From IMG/VR virus record IMGVR_UViG_3300031857_000648, positions 1 to 35,701 of that record: a DNA stretch of 35,701 bases. The stretch is one strand, 5' to 3'. The stretch comes from a virus. Shown in pieces: positions 1-7,733 of the stretch (position 1 is its first letter; each line of letters opens with the position of its first letter). The translations under genes and the position numbers were made by a program. Under the pieces are notes generated by a model that ran no database searches, was not told the origin of the DNA, and saw only the letters and a program-made list of their open reading frames with translations.

Positions 1-102
1 GATGAAACATCAAGAACAAAACTGTTAGAAGCTAGATCTTTAGAAGCAGATTATAAACTAAAAGAACAACAACAAGTACCACTTCCAATTTATATATACT
101 AA
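1..102 (+). CDS. C-terminal fragment of an unidentified virion gene
   Basis: The frame is open from base 1 and stops with TAA at 100-102, giving the last 33 residues of a protein that begins upstream of the window. The visible part is charged and helical (Glu/Arg/Lys/Leu-rich), then ends in a short Pro/Ile/Tyr tail (PLPIYIY). Its stop overlaps the next start by one base (TAATG), so it belongs to the same transcription unit as the neck and tail-terminator genes that follow. In T4-like phages this position would suit a neck or head-completion gene, but too little is visible to name it. Confidence 0.6.
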   Translation, partial: DETSRTKLLEARSLEADYKLKEQQQVPLPIYIY

Positions 103-611
103 TGGCAATATTTGGTAGTAGTAGAGATATATCAGCATTTAGACATATAAACAGAGAACTGTTATGGGATATTATTACTCAACAAGTATCATTTTATAAG
201 TTTAAATTAGGTGAAACCACTGTAAATATATATGGTGAAGCTTCAGGTGAAAAATATTATGATGGACCTGTATTAGTTAACTGTTTACTTACTCGTGTTG
301 ATCAACAATATGCTGACGCACCTTATGGTGTTGATCTTAATTGGCAAATACAATTTGCTTTCTTAAGAGATGACTTAGTTGATGCTAATGTTGTACCTGA
401 AGTAGGTGATATTCTTTTATATCAAGAAAGTTATTATGAAATAAATAGTTTGATTGAAAATCAATATTTTGTTGGTAAAAATCCAGATTACCCAAATGAA
501 ACTAATCCTTTAAATCCTGGATTAGGAAATTTTGGTTATGATGTTTCAATTATAGCTAAAACACATGTTGTTCCAGCTGATAAAGTAGGTATAACTAAAG
601 AAAGAATGTAA
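102..611 (+). CDS. Probable neck / head-tail connector protein (T4 gp14-like position)
   Basis: A 169-residue soluble protein with mixed alpha/beta character and no membrane segment. The N-terminal 35 residues look helical (RELLWDIITQQVSFYKF). They are followed by a beta-rich part with a VVPEVGDILLY segment near residues 98-108, of the kind seen in phage connector proteins with an SH3-like or barrel core. The start is fixed by TAATG overlap with the preceding gene, and its own stop overlaps the next ATG in the same way. The next gene is a good gp15-like tail terminator, so by T4 synteny this would be a neck protein (gp13/gp14). The assignment rests on position and general look rather than a diagnostic motif. 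Confidence 0.5.
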   Translation: MAIFGSSRDISAFRHINRELLWDIITQQVSFYKFKLGETTVNIYGEASGEKYYDGPVLVNCLLTRVDQQYADAPYGVDLNWQIQFAFLRDDLVDANVVPEVGDILLYQESYYEINSLIENQYFVGKNPDYPNETNPLNPGLGNFGYDVSIIAKTHVVPADKVGITKERM

Positions 612-1924
612 TGTCACAAGGAAGAAAACCCATACCTAAATCACAAAGAAAGATCTCAGAAGATCTTCAAACCCCTCTTCAAGAAGGAGGAGTAGGGTTT
701 CAGCCTACTGGTAATCCTAATAATAATACTATTACTAAAAATGCTAATGAACAAGCTACAGGTATTGATTTTAATAGAGCATTAAAACAAAGTTTTACAG
801 ATGATACTGTAAAACCCTTTACTGTTGGTATTGAAGACATAGACAGTGCTGTATTTTATTATTTTCAAAATGTTATTAAACCTTTTGTAATACAAAATGG
901 AAATAGAATAGAAGTACCTGTTATATATGGTTCACCTGAAAGATGGAAATCAGTTCAAAAAGATGGTTACTATAGAGATAAATTAAATAAAGTAATGTTA
1001 CCTCTTATAATGATTAAGAGAAATGACATTAGTAAAAATCGTACTATAGCTAATAAATTAGATGCTAATTTTCCTAATTTGTATGTTAGTTTTCAAAAAC
1101 AATATTCAAATAGAAATTTTTATGGTAACTTTAATGTTTTAACAAATCGTGTTCCTGAAAGAGAATACTATGCTAATGTTGTTCCTGATTATGTGACTAT
1201 AACATATGAATGTATGGTTATGACTTACTATATGGATCAAATGAATAAAATTATAGAAGCAATTAATTACTCTTCAGATTCATATTGGGGTGATCCTAAT
1301 CGTTTTAAATTTAAAGCTGCAATTGATACCTTTAATTCAGTAACTGAATTATCAACAGACCAAGATCGTATAGTTAGAAGTACATTTAATATTAAACTAA
1401 ATGGATATATAATACCTGATGTGATTCAAAAGGATTTATCAGCATTAAAAAAATTACCTTCTATTTCTAAAGTAACATTTACCTTAGAAACTGATACAAC
1501 ATCTGAAATGTTATCAACATCTGCAAAACGTGGTTCAATGAAAAAAATACCAGCTACATTCTTTGATAATGTGACTGTTGTAAGTAGTGGTGGTGGTGGT
1601 GGTGGTGGAACATCACAAGCTGTATTAGATTACTTAGCATTAAATAATGTAAAATCAGCTAATTCATCATTAACAACAAATAATGGTACAATTTCAACTG
1701 TTACATTCCCTAACTCTACTATAGAAATAGCTCCTGGTTCATTACCACCCACATCTGTTAGTAATTTTTCAATTTATATAAATGGTCAATATGTAGAAAG
1801 TAGTGCTATAGTTTCACTTGTACAGTCAGGTACAGATGTAATATTAACTCTTAATAACTCACAATTAGGATTTGGTTTAGACACAACATTTGAAGTAGTA
1901 GCCTCAGGTAAATTTAGTAACTAA
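611..1924 (+). CDS. Tail terminator / sheath stabiliser (T4 gp15-like) with C-terminal extension
   Basis: 437 residues. Residues about 75-275 follow the T4 gp15 pattern. A VPVIYGSPERW segment (102-112) matches gp15's IRVPITYAS. Next comes a hydrophobic LPLIMIKRND, then VPDYVTITYECMVMTYYMDQMNKIIE (spread over 191-216) matching gp15's IKMIYELSIFTRYEDDMFQIVE, and finally FNIKLNGYIIPD matching its LTFEVNGWMYPP. In T4, gp15 caps the tail tube and sheath and docks the tail to the neck. After a run of seven glycines (327-333) there is an extra C-terminal domain of about 100 residues, rich in Ser/Thr/Asn with beta-strand character, like fibre proteins downstream; T4 gp15 (272 residues) lacks this. 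The start overlaps the previous stop, and the stop overlaps the next ATG. Confidence 0.7.
   Translation: MSQGRKPIPKSQRKISEDLQTPLQEGGVGFQPTGNPNNNTITKNANEQATGIDFNRALKQSFTDDTVKPFTVGIEDIDSAVFYYFQNVIKPFVIQNGNRIEVPVIYGSPERWKSVQKDGYYRDKLNKVMLPLIMIKRNDISKNRTIANKLDANFPNLYVSFQKQYSNRNFYGNFNVLTNRVPEREYYANVVPDYVTITYECMVMTYYMDQMNKIIEAINYSSDSYWGDPNRFKFKAAIDTFNSVTELSTDQDRIVRSTFNIKLNGYIIPDVIQKDLSALKKLPSISKVTFTLETDTTSEMLSTSAKRGSMKKIPATFFDNVTVVSSGGGGGGGTSQAVLDYLALNNVKSANSSLTTNNGTISTVTFPNSTIEIAPGSLPPTSVSNFSIYINGQYVESSAIVSLVQSGTDVILTLNNSQLGFGLDTTFEVVASGKFSN
1587..1609 (+). repeat. (TGG)n / GGT triplet microsatellite encoding a glycine hinge
   Basis: Seven or more uninterrupted TGG/GGT triplets encode residues 327-333 (Gly7) of the gp15-like protein. 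Almost no synonymous variation is seen across the tract, which is unusual for a glycine linker in this genome and leaves it open to length change by slippage in steps of one residue. Confidence 0.85.
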
Positions 1925-2307
1925 TGGCATTAATTAATAGTTCACAAATACAATATCCTCTATCAGGCACTTTCAGTGGATCATTTTCTGGTGATGGTAG
2001 TGGTTTGACTAATTTATCAGTTAGTGGAGATAAAATATCATCAGGTAGTATAACTGCTAGTGTAAGTCCTATTGGAAATTTATTTTTAATTAAATCAGCT
2101 AGTACTGAATTAATGACTATAATATCAGGTACTACTACTATCACAAATGATATATTTTTAATTAAAAATAATACTGGAATATCAACATTTAAAATTAGTG
2201 AAAGTATAATATATTTAACCACCCAATCTGTTCCTTTAACAGGACCAACATTAGCTGGAAGCATGTATTTTACCTCATCATCTTTTTATGTTGGATTAGA
2301 AAATTAA
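1924..2307 (+). CDS. Small fibre-like virion protein
   Basis: 127 residues, strongly enriched in Ser, Thr, Ile and Gly. The N-terminal LSGTFSGSFSGDGSGLTNL is a motif common at heads of repeats in phage fibre proteins. No catalytic motif or membrane segment is visible. It starts on the TAATG that ends the gp15-like gene. It is probably an accessory fibre or decoration protein; it could have arisen as a detached piece of the larger fibre genes that follow, whose SGS-rich composition it shares. Function is inferred from composition and position only. Confidence 0.6.
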   Translation: MALINSSQIQYPLSGTFSGSFSGDGSGLTNLSVSGDKISSGSITASVSPIGNLFLIKSASTELMTIISGTTTITNDIFLIKNNTGISTFKISESIIYLTTQSVPLTGPTLAGSMYFTSSSFYVGLEN

Positions 2308-2309
2308 TT

Positions 2310-2323
2310 ATATTTATAATAAA
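2310..2323 (+). promoter_or_regulatory. Late-promoter-like motif ATATTTATAATAAA
   Basis: Exact copy of the recurrent 14-mer, 18 bases upstream of the ATG at 2341, in the short gap after the small fibre gene. It contains TATAAT and, on the other strand, TATAAATA (the T4 late core). Confidence 0.6.
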
Positions 2324-2340
2324 CATTAAAATAATACACA

Positions 2341-4383
2341 ATGGCAGAATGGAAAAAAGTTGTAGTCTCAGGATCTGTAGCAGAATTACAAAATCATTAT
2401 AACGGTGAACCAACACTAAATGCTTGGTCAACAGGTCTTGATGGTAGTTACTTTGGTACATTTTCACCTACTACATACACTTCAGATATATTAAGATTTA
2501 TAGCAGGATTATTAAGTTCATCAGCTCCTGCTCCATCACCAAATACCAGAACATTTGCTAGTATTAGTGAAACTATTACAAATAATGGCACAGGTACAGC
2601 TCCATCAGGTTATGTACCTCAAAATTATAGTAATACTGATGTAGTATATTTAGTTAATCAAGGATTTGCTTCAGTAGGTAATACTTTATTCTCTGGTAAA
2701 ACTATATATAACAACTCATCTTATAATATAGTTTATAATAGTGTTGCTGGTGGTTCCACAACAGTATCTTCATCTGCTGATGCTCAATTATTTGGTTTAG
2801 GAACTTTATCTGACGTTCCATTTCGTGTATCTGGAGCTATAAACTGGTTTTACTCAGATAATAACAGTGAAACTTCAACTGCAACTTCACAATCACAAGC
2901 CTTATTATCAATAACTATTACTGGTTCTTCAAGTGGTTTAACATTAGGTAAAATTAATACCGCTAATCCATTAGTGATTCCTCCAGCTTACCAAGATGGA
3001 AAATTTGCTAGTATATTTAGCTCAGGATTATTTAATAATGGAAGATCACTCACTAGTGTAAGCTCATCAGGTTGGTACCATATATCAGCCTCTATTAGAA
3101 TAAATAGTGGTTCTTCACCATACACATCCGCTCAAACAGCAACTGAAAGAATATTTTGGGCACCAACAACTAATATTAATACTAATATAGGTAGTAATAC
3201 AATATCATATACAGGAGGTATAACATCTTCATTAACAGCAACTTCACGCTCATTAAGTGGTGCCCCATATTTGTTAACTGCTACTTGGTCTCAAATATCA
3301 ACTGCTAGTGGTTTCTTTTCACCATTATACGCCTCAAGTACTACAATAGCAGATTTAGGAACCTCAGGCACTGGGTTAACATTAGGTGGTATAACAGCTG
3401 TTTCAACAAATGGTGGTACAGTTCAAACAACTAATGCTATATTTGATTCAACAGGTGTTACACCAAGAAATGGTGGTACAGTACCTTTTGTAGATGACAT
3501 TATCAAATTAAGTGGTAGTATTTCATTTGATGCTGGTTCAAGTGGTACAACTAATATACAACAAGGAAATACTTTATCTACAACTACATTTACTGTATTA
3601 ACAAGAGGTAGAGAAAGAGGTGGTTCACAGTCAACATTAAATACTCAAACTTATCTTTACCACTCAGCAAGTGCTTTTGGCCAACCATTATCTTCAGGTT
3701 CATTAGCTTACTATGGTAGAGCACAAGCATATGATGCTGGAACATTAGCTGGAGGCTCAGAAACGTTTGTTGGTGAGAACTTTAGATTAAAAATAGATAA
3801 TAACTTCTTATCAGGTTCATATACTTCTGGTACTAAATGGACTACAGGTTCATATGACGCTTATAGTTTAGGAGCCTTAGATTTACAAGTTAAACCTGGA
3901 TATTTAGTAAGACCAGGTGGTTCATATGGATATTGGTTAACTAATCCAGATAGTGGTAAAACTTACAAATATTATGCTAGAGCATTTAAACGTGATTTAG
4001 CTACAGCCGCTACTTCAATGACTATAAATGTTGGTAAAACATTAGTAGGTTGGGACTCAACCTCATCTGGTACATCAGTAGCTTTAATATTTGCTAGTTC
4101 AGGTGTAAACTTATATGCTACTCCTAGAATTTATGATCCATCAGCAACCACATCTAACTTAATATCAGCTAGTATGGCTAATGATGATTTTAAAAATCCA
4201 TTCTCTACAAATATAGCTTTATATGGTAATACAGGTGGTAGTGTTGCTTCAACAACATATACTATACCATTAAGAGCAGCTGATGGTATGACATTAGATA
4301 CTACTTATAGAGATTTAATAGTACTAGTGAGATATAATGGTGATCAAATACCAGTAACAAGTATAGCAGTAACATATTCATAA
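2341..4383 (+). CDS. Large fibre-type virion protein 1
   Basis: 680 residues, very rich in Ser, Thr, Gly, Ala and Asn, with alternating short hydrophobic beta strands, as in trimeric tail fibres and other virion appendages. The N-terminus MAEWKKVVVSGS is nearly the same as that of the fibre gene at 7734 (MPNWKKVITSGS), although the bodies differ, which suggests a shared docking peptide. No enzymatic domain, signal peptide or membrane span is seen. It is the first gene after a late-promoter motif, and the next fibre gene follows after 14 bases. Likely a host-contact or appendage protein; the receptor cannot be read from sequence. Confidence 0.65.
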   Translation: MAEWKKVVVSGSVAELQNHYNGEPTLNAWSTGLDGSYFGTFSPTTYTSDILRFIAGLLSSSAPAPSPNTRTFASISETITNNGTGTAPSGYVPQNYSNTDVVYLVNQGFASVGNTLFSGKTIYNNSSYNIVYNSVAGGSTTVSSSADAQLFGLGTLSDVPFRVSGAINWFYSDNNSETSTATSQSQALLSITITGSSSGLTLGKINTANPLVIPPAYQDGKFASIFSSGLFNNGRSLTSVSSSGWYHISASIRINSGSSPYTSAQTATERIFWAPTTNINTNIGSNTISYTGGITSSLTATSRSLSGAPYLLTATWSQISTASGFFSPLYASSTTIADLGTSGTGLTLGGITAVSTNGGTVQTTNAIFDSTGVTPRNGGTVPFVDDIIKLSGSISFDAGSSGTTNIQQGNTLSTTTFTVLTRGRERGGSQSTLNTQTYLYHSASAFGQPLSSGSLAYYGRAQAYDAGTLAGGSETFVGENFRLKIDNNFLSGSYTSGTKWTTGSYDAYSLGALDLQVKPGYLVRPGGSYGYWLTNPDSGKTYKYYARAFKRDLATAATSMTINVGKTLVGWDSTSSGTSVALIFASSGVNLYATPRIYDPSATTSNLISASMANDDFKNPFSTNIALYGNTGGSVASTTYTIPLRAADGMTLDTTYRDLIVLVRYNGDQIPVTSIAVTYS

Positions 4384-4397
4384 TATAATATAATAAC

Positions 4398-7190
4398 ATG
4401 GCGATTGATAAAACAATAAAATCTAATAGACTACTACAGAGTAGAAGATACACTGTAGCATCATTAACAGATGCTCAAGAAGCATTTACTAGTGTATTAG
4501 ATATAAACTCTAAAGAGGTTTATGCTCAGTCTAATTTATTACCAACATCTAGTTTACCATTTTCAGGTTCAAGTCAAAATGGAAATACATATGCTGTTGG
4601 AGGACAAAATCTATTAAAATATTGGTATCAACATACATTAACACCTTCAAATGTTGTTAGTGCTTCATTAGTTGACGCTTGGTTTTTTATTGATCCATCT
4701 GGATCATCAGTTACACCTCAGATTATACAAGCTGGTCAACAAACAAATTTCATATCAAATAAGTACGCTGATCCATCATTGACAAATGCGGATGCTCAAG
4801 ATAATCCTCCTGGTTATAATGTTGTTGTATTAGTAGATAATGTTAAACAAAATCCATCTAACTATCAATTTGATTATAAAGATGGTGTTTTACAATTTAA
4901 CACTTCAGCTCCAAGTTCAGCTCAAGTGGTTAAAATAACAGCTTATCAATATGTTGGTCAAACTGTAGATACTGTTTTAACTAATTTAAGTGCTTCTATC
5001 TCAAGTGTTAGTAGCTCAGTAAGTAATTTAAGTAGTAATAAAATTACTACAAGTACTGTTACCGCTTCAGTAGCGAGTGGTTCAACATCATTTTTATTAG
5101 AAAGTAGCTCAGTTAATTTATTTAGTGTTAGTAACACAGGAATAATATCAGGATCTACTTTAACAGTATCTTCTATAACAGCATCTAATGTTCTTGTAAC
5201 TAATACTATTACAGCTAGTTCAATAACAGCTACATCTGCTTCATTTGGATATGTAGAAACAATATCAGGCTCAGCTGTTATTATTGGTGAAGAATTTATT
5301 ATATTAAATACTCAAATTCCATCAGCTAGGTATGCTGGTTTACAAATATATGATTCAGGTTCAAATGCCACAGCATCAGTTGTTTGGGATTCTCAAACAA
5401 ATCATTTTGTTTATGAAAATGTAAGTGGTAGTACATATAGTGGTGGTGGTTTCTTAGCTGGTCCAAAAAACACAGGTTCATTATCAGATATTACTTATCC
5501 TACTCAATATAGAGTATTACGTTCACAAGGTGATGATCATGTTTATAATTCAAATATTATAGACAATGATACTAAAGTATCAATTGGTATTAATACTGAA
5601 GTGACAGGAGCATTATATGTTTCTAATGGTATAACAGGTAGTTTATTAGGTACAGCTTCATACGCAACTCAAGCTTTAAGTTCATCATATGCTTTAAATA
5701 GTACCTCAGCGTCTTACGCCTTAAATAGTACTTCAGCATCATATGCCTTAAACAGTACCTCAGCCTCTTATGCTTTAAATTCCACTAGTGCTTCATATGC
5801 TTTAAATAGTACCTCAGCATCATATGCTTTAAATAGTACCTCAGCATCGTATGCTGAAAGCAGTTCATATACTGAACAAGCAACTAGTGCCTCTTATGCT
5901 CAAACCGCATCTTATATTAATCCATTAAACCAAAATGTAATAATAACAGGTAGTACTTTTATAAAAGGTACAGACAATGGTTCATTATATATTGACTCTA
6001 ATTTAATTCCAATATCTACATTTAATGGAACTCAAATAATTACATTTAATGCTGGATTAAATATATATACAGATAATACAGACATAGAAATATATTACAG
6101 TGGTGAATCTGGATCAGCTCATACTGAACTAAGCCCATCAACATATAATTCAGCATCAGGTAATGTATATAATGATTTCAATATTATAACTAATAATGGT
6201 ATTACTTTATCATCAGGTAGTGTAAGTACTTATACAGTATGGGTTAATGTAAAAACATCACCAGAAACATGGTGGTCAAAATCTGGATTATCTTTAGGTA
6301 CAATACAAGCTGGTATTAATATTCCATTAAGTGGTGATACTAACACAACATTAGGTACTAGTGGTGGAGATTTATTTAATGCTGGTTTTACATCAGGATC
6401 TAATCCAATTCCGTACGCAAATACATTTAGATATCAAGTACCTAACCCAATATCATTTATAGGAAATACTAGAATAACTGGTTCATTAAATGTCACTGCT
6501 GGTATAACTGGATCTTTATTAGGCACAGCTTCATTTGCTTCTACAGCTTCATTTATAACTAGTTCAAATGTATTTGGACCTTATGGATCAAATAGTGTTT
6601 TAAGTTCATCATACGCTGTTTCATCTTCAATGGCAGCTACAGCATCATATGTGCCTGCTTCAGCTGTAGTAGGTTTAAATTTAGATCGTATAGCCACAGG
6701 TAGTATATCAGCTTCCGTGTTTATAAATTCACCAACAGCATTTAGTGTTGTAAGTGGTTCAACTACATTATTAAGTATAAATACAGCTAGTGTAGTAACA
6801 ACTACTAACTTAGTTGTAACAAATGATTTAACAGTAGCAGGTACAGCTTCATTTACTAATGTTGATAACTTAAGTATTAGAGATAAGTTTATTTTAATAA
6901 ATAGTGGTTCTTCAACATTAGCTGACTCAGGTATTATATCACAATATAATACAGCTGGTTCAGGTTCATCATTCTATTTAGATGCTGATTCAACAGGAAC
7001 TTATGGTAGATGGGCAGTAGCATATGATGTTATAGGAACTGTATCTATAGTTACACCAGATGAATTTGTAGTAACAGCTAAGAAAGCATCAGGAACACCC
7101 CCAGCAACACCAACATGGGGTGGTACTACAAATGGTTTTGGTAATATTTATGTAAATAGTGATAATGGTGAAATTTATATTTATTCTTAA
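4398..7190 (+). CDS. Large tail-fibre protein 2 with SASYALNST repeats
   Basis: 930 residues. The N-terminal 190 residues differ in composition from the rest and probably form the attachment domain (aromatic-rich, e.g. YWYQHTLTPSN and YNVVVLVDNVKQNPSNYQFDY). A Ser/Thr-rich stretch around 195-285 with heptad-like SSV/SNL spacing may form a trimeric coiled coil or triple beta-helix. At about residues 430-485 there are six tandem copies of a 9-residue unit (SYALNSTSA), followed by degenerate copies. Two GITGSLLGTA modules (about 411 and 700) recur here and in the fibre at 7734. The C-terminus ends NSDNGEIYIYS. This architecture is usual for long marine/freshwater T4-like fibres. No endosialidase or peptidase chaperone motif is visible. 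Confidence 0.75.
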   Translation: MAIDKTIKSNRLLQSRRYTVASLTDAQEAFTSVLDINSKEVYAQSNLLPTSSLPFSGSSQNGNTYAVGGQNLLKYWYQHTLTPSNVVSASLVDAWFFIDPSGSSVTPQIIQAGQQTNFISNKYADPSLTNADAQDNPPGYNVVVLVDNVKQNPSNYQFDYKDGVLQFNTSAPSSAQVVKITAYQYVGQTVDTVLTNLSASISSVSSSVSNLSSNKITTSTVTASVASGSTSFLLESSSVNLFSVSNTGIISGSTLTVSSITASNVLVTNTITASSITATSASFGYVETISGSAVIIGEEFIILNTQIPSARYAGLQIYDSGSNATASVVWDSQTNHFVYENVSGSTYSGGGFLAGPKNTGSLSDITYPTQYRVLRSQGDDHVYNSNIIDNDTKVSIGINTEVTGALYVSNGITGSLLGTASYATQALSSSYALNSTSASYALNSTSASYALNSTSASYALNSTSASYALNSTSASYALNSTSASYAESSSYTEQATSASYAQTASYINPLNQNVIITGSTFIKGTDNGSLYIDSNLIPISTFNGTQIITFNAGLNIYTDNTDIEIYYSGESGSAHTELSPSTYNSASGNVYNDFNIITNNGITLSSGSVSTYTVWVNVKTSPETWWSKSGLSLGTIQAGINIPLSGDTNTTLGTSGGDLFNAGFTSGSNPIPYANTFRYQVPNPISFIGNTRITGSLNVTAGITGSLLGTASFASTASFITSSNVFGPYGSNSVLSSSYAVSSSMAATASYVPASAVVGLNLDRIATGSISASVFINSPTAFSVVSGSTTLLSINTASVVTTTNLVVTNDLTVAGTASFTNVDNLSIRDKFILINSGSSTLADSGIISQYNTAGSGSSFYLDADSTGTYGRWAVAYDVIGTVSIVTPDEFVVTAKKASGTPPATPTWGGTTNGFGNIYVNSDNGEIYIYS
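5685..5846 (+). repeat. 27-bp tandem repeat, six units, inside the tail-fibre gene
   Basis: Six head-to-tail units of 27 bp, each close to TCATATGCTTTAAATAGTAC plus CTCAGCA, encode the nonapeptide SYALNSTSA. Units differ at third positions (TAT/TAC, GCT/GCC, AGT/TCC), so the protein repeat is more conserved than the DNA. Two or more decayed units follow to about 5910. This is a coding repeat, not a CRISPR array: it has no spacers. Confidence 0.9.
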
Positions 7191-7209
7191 AAAAATAAAA
7201 CAATTAGTT

Positions 7210-7407
7210 ATGGCTTTTAACGCGGCGTCAATTAATACAAATAAAAACGAAACAAAAACATCTCTAACTTTAAATCAACTTAATCCTAAGGAGTTAGAGA
7301 TGTTACTAGTTCTAGTAAAAAAATCAAGTTTCCTTGGAGAAGATGTAGAGACTATTTATAATATGGTGGTTAAACTTCAAAATCAATATATAGAACAAAC
7401 AAAATAA
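7210..7407 (+). CDS. Small unknown protein between fibre genes
   Basis: 65 residues starting at ATG 7210, chosen because it carries the AGTTATG start context used by several other genes; an in-frame ATG at 7159 would overlap the upstream fibre gene by 32 bases. The N-terminal 25 residues are Asn/Thr-rich. The rest (LNPKELEMLLVLVKKSSFLGEDVETIYNMVVKLQ, split over 28-61) looks like two amphipathic helices. No known domain is recognised. It is paired with another small helical gene seven bases downstream; such pairs near fibre genes could be assembly factors or unrelated small regulators. Function unknown. Confidence 0.65.
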   Translation: MAFNAASINTNKNETKTSLTLNQLNPKELEMLLVLVKKSSFLGEDVETIYNMVVKLQNQYIEQTK

Positions 7408-7413
7408 TAAGTT

Positions 7414-7635
7414 ATGGATATATTTTCAATTGATGTAACTCACAATGAGTTAAATTTTATTCGTCAGTCTTTAGAGACAGTAACAATTCAAGGTAAAGAT
7501 GCTAAATTTTTAGCTACACTACAAGTAAAAATTGAACATGAACTATCTGAGATTCAAAGAATGAAACAAGAAGAAGAACAAAAAAAGATGTTAACTTTAT
7601 CTGAGGTAATATCAAAACCATCATCTAAGAAGTAA
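7414..7635 (+). CDS. Small helical/coiled-coil protein, unknown
   Basis: 73 residues, starting in the AGTTATG context seven bases after the previous stop. Residues 10-60 look almost wholly alpha-helical. A charged coiled-coil-like run rich in Glu, Lys and Gln (QRMKQEEEQKK) precedes a Lys-rich tail. No enzymatic motif is seen. It lies just before a 98-base structured gap and the third fibre gene. It may work with the preceding 65-residue protein, since the two are tightly spaced. Function unknown. Confidence 0.65.
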   Translation: MDIFSIDVTHNELNFIRQSLETVTIQGKDAKFLATLQVKIEHELSEIQRMKQEEEQKKMLTLSEVISKPSSKK

Positions 7636-7733
7636 TTTCTGATATTTATACTAGACCATTGGCCCATGTAGGGAAGTAGGCTCATACACGGCATAAGTGT
7701 GTGTATCTAACCATGGTTTAATTATATAATAAT
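7636..7733 (+). promoter_or_regulatory. Late-promoter variant followed by a structured 5' leader
   Basis: ATATTTATA at 7642-7650 is a shortened copy of the late motif. It is followed by about 80 bases that are richer in G+C than the surrounding genes. They contain several possible pairings: ATACAC (7684-7689) with GTGTAT (7701-7706), GCC with GGC around 7662-7681, and ACCAT (7655-7659) with ATGGT near 7712. The leader lies directly before the fibre gene at 7734. It does not match a riboswitch that I know. Confidence 0.4.

Noticed and set aside
1914-2467. Minus-strand open frames here and elsewhere (e.g. 8570-8926, 15237-15467, 25769-26107, 30380-30700)
   Set aside because: Each lies opposite a well-supported + strand gene, has no start context or family resemblance, and shows composition expected of a reverse shadow.
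5685-5846. Regular 27-bp repeats as a CRISPR array
   Set aside because: Units are contiguous with no spacers and encode an in-frame nonapeptide within a fibre gene.
7636-7733. A preQ1 riboswitch before the fibre gene, given the queC context
   Set aside because: No preQ1 aptamer pattern (short hairpin with A-rich tail pairing) is visible, and fibre genes are not expected targets.
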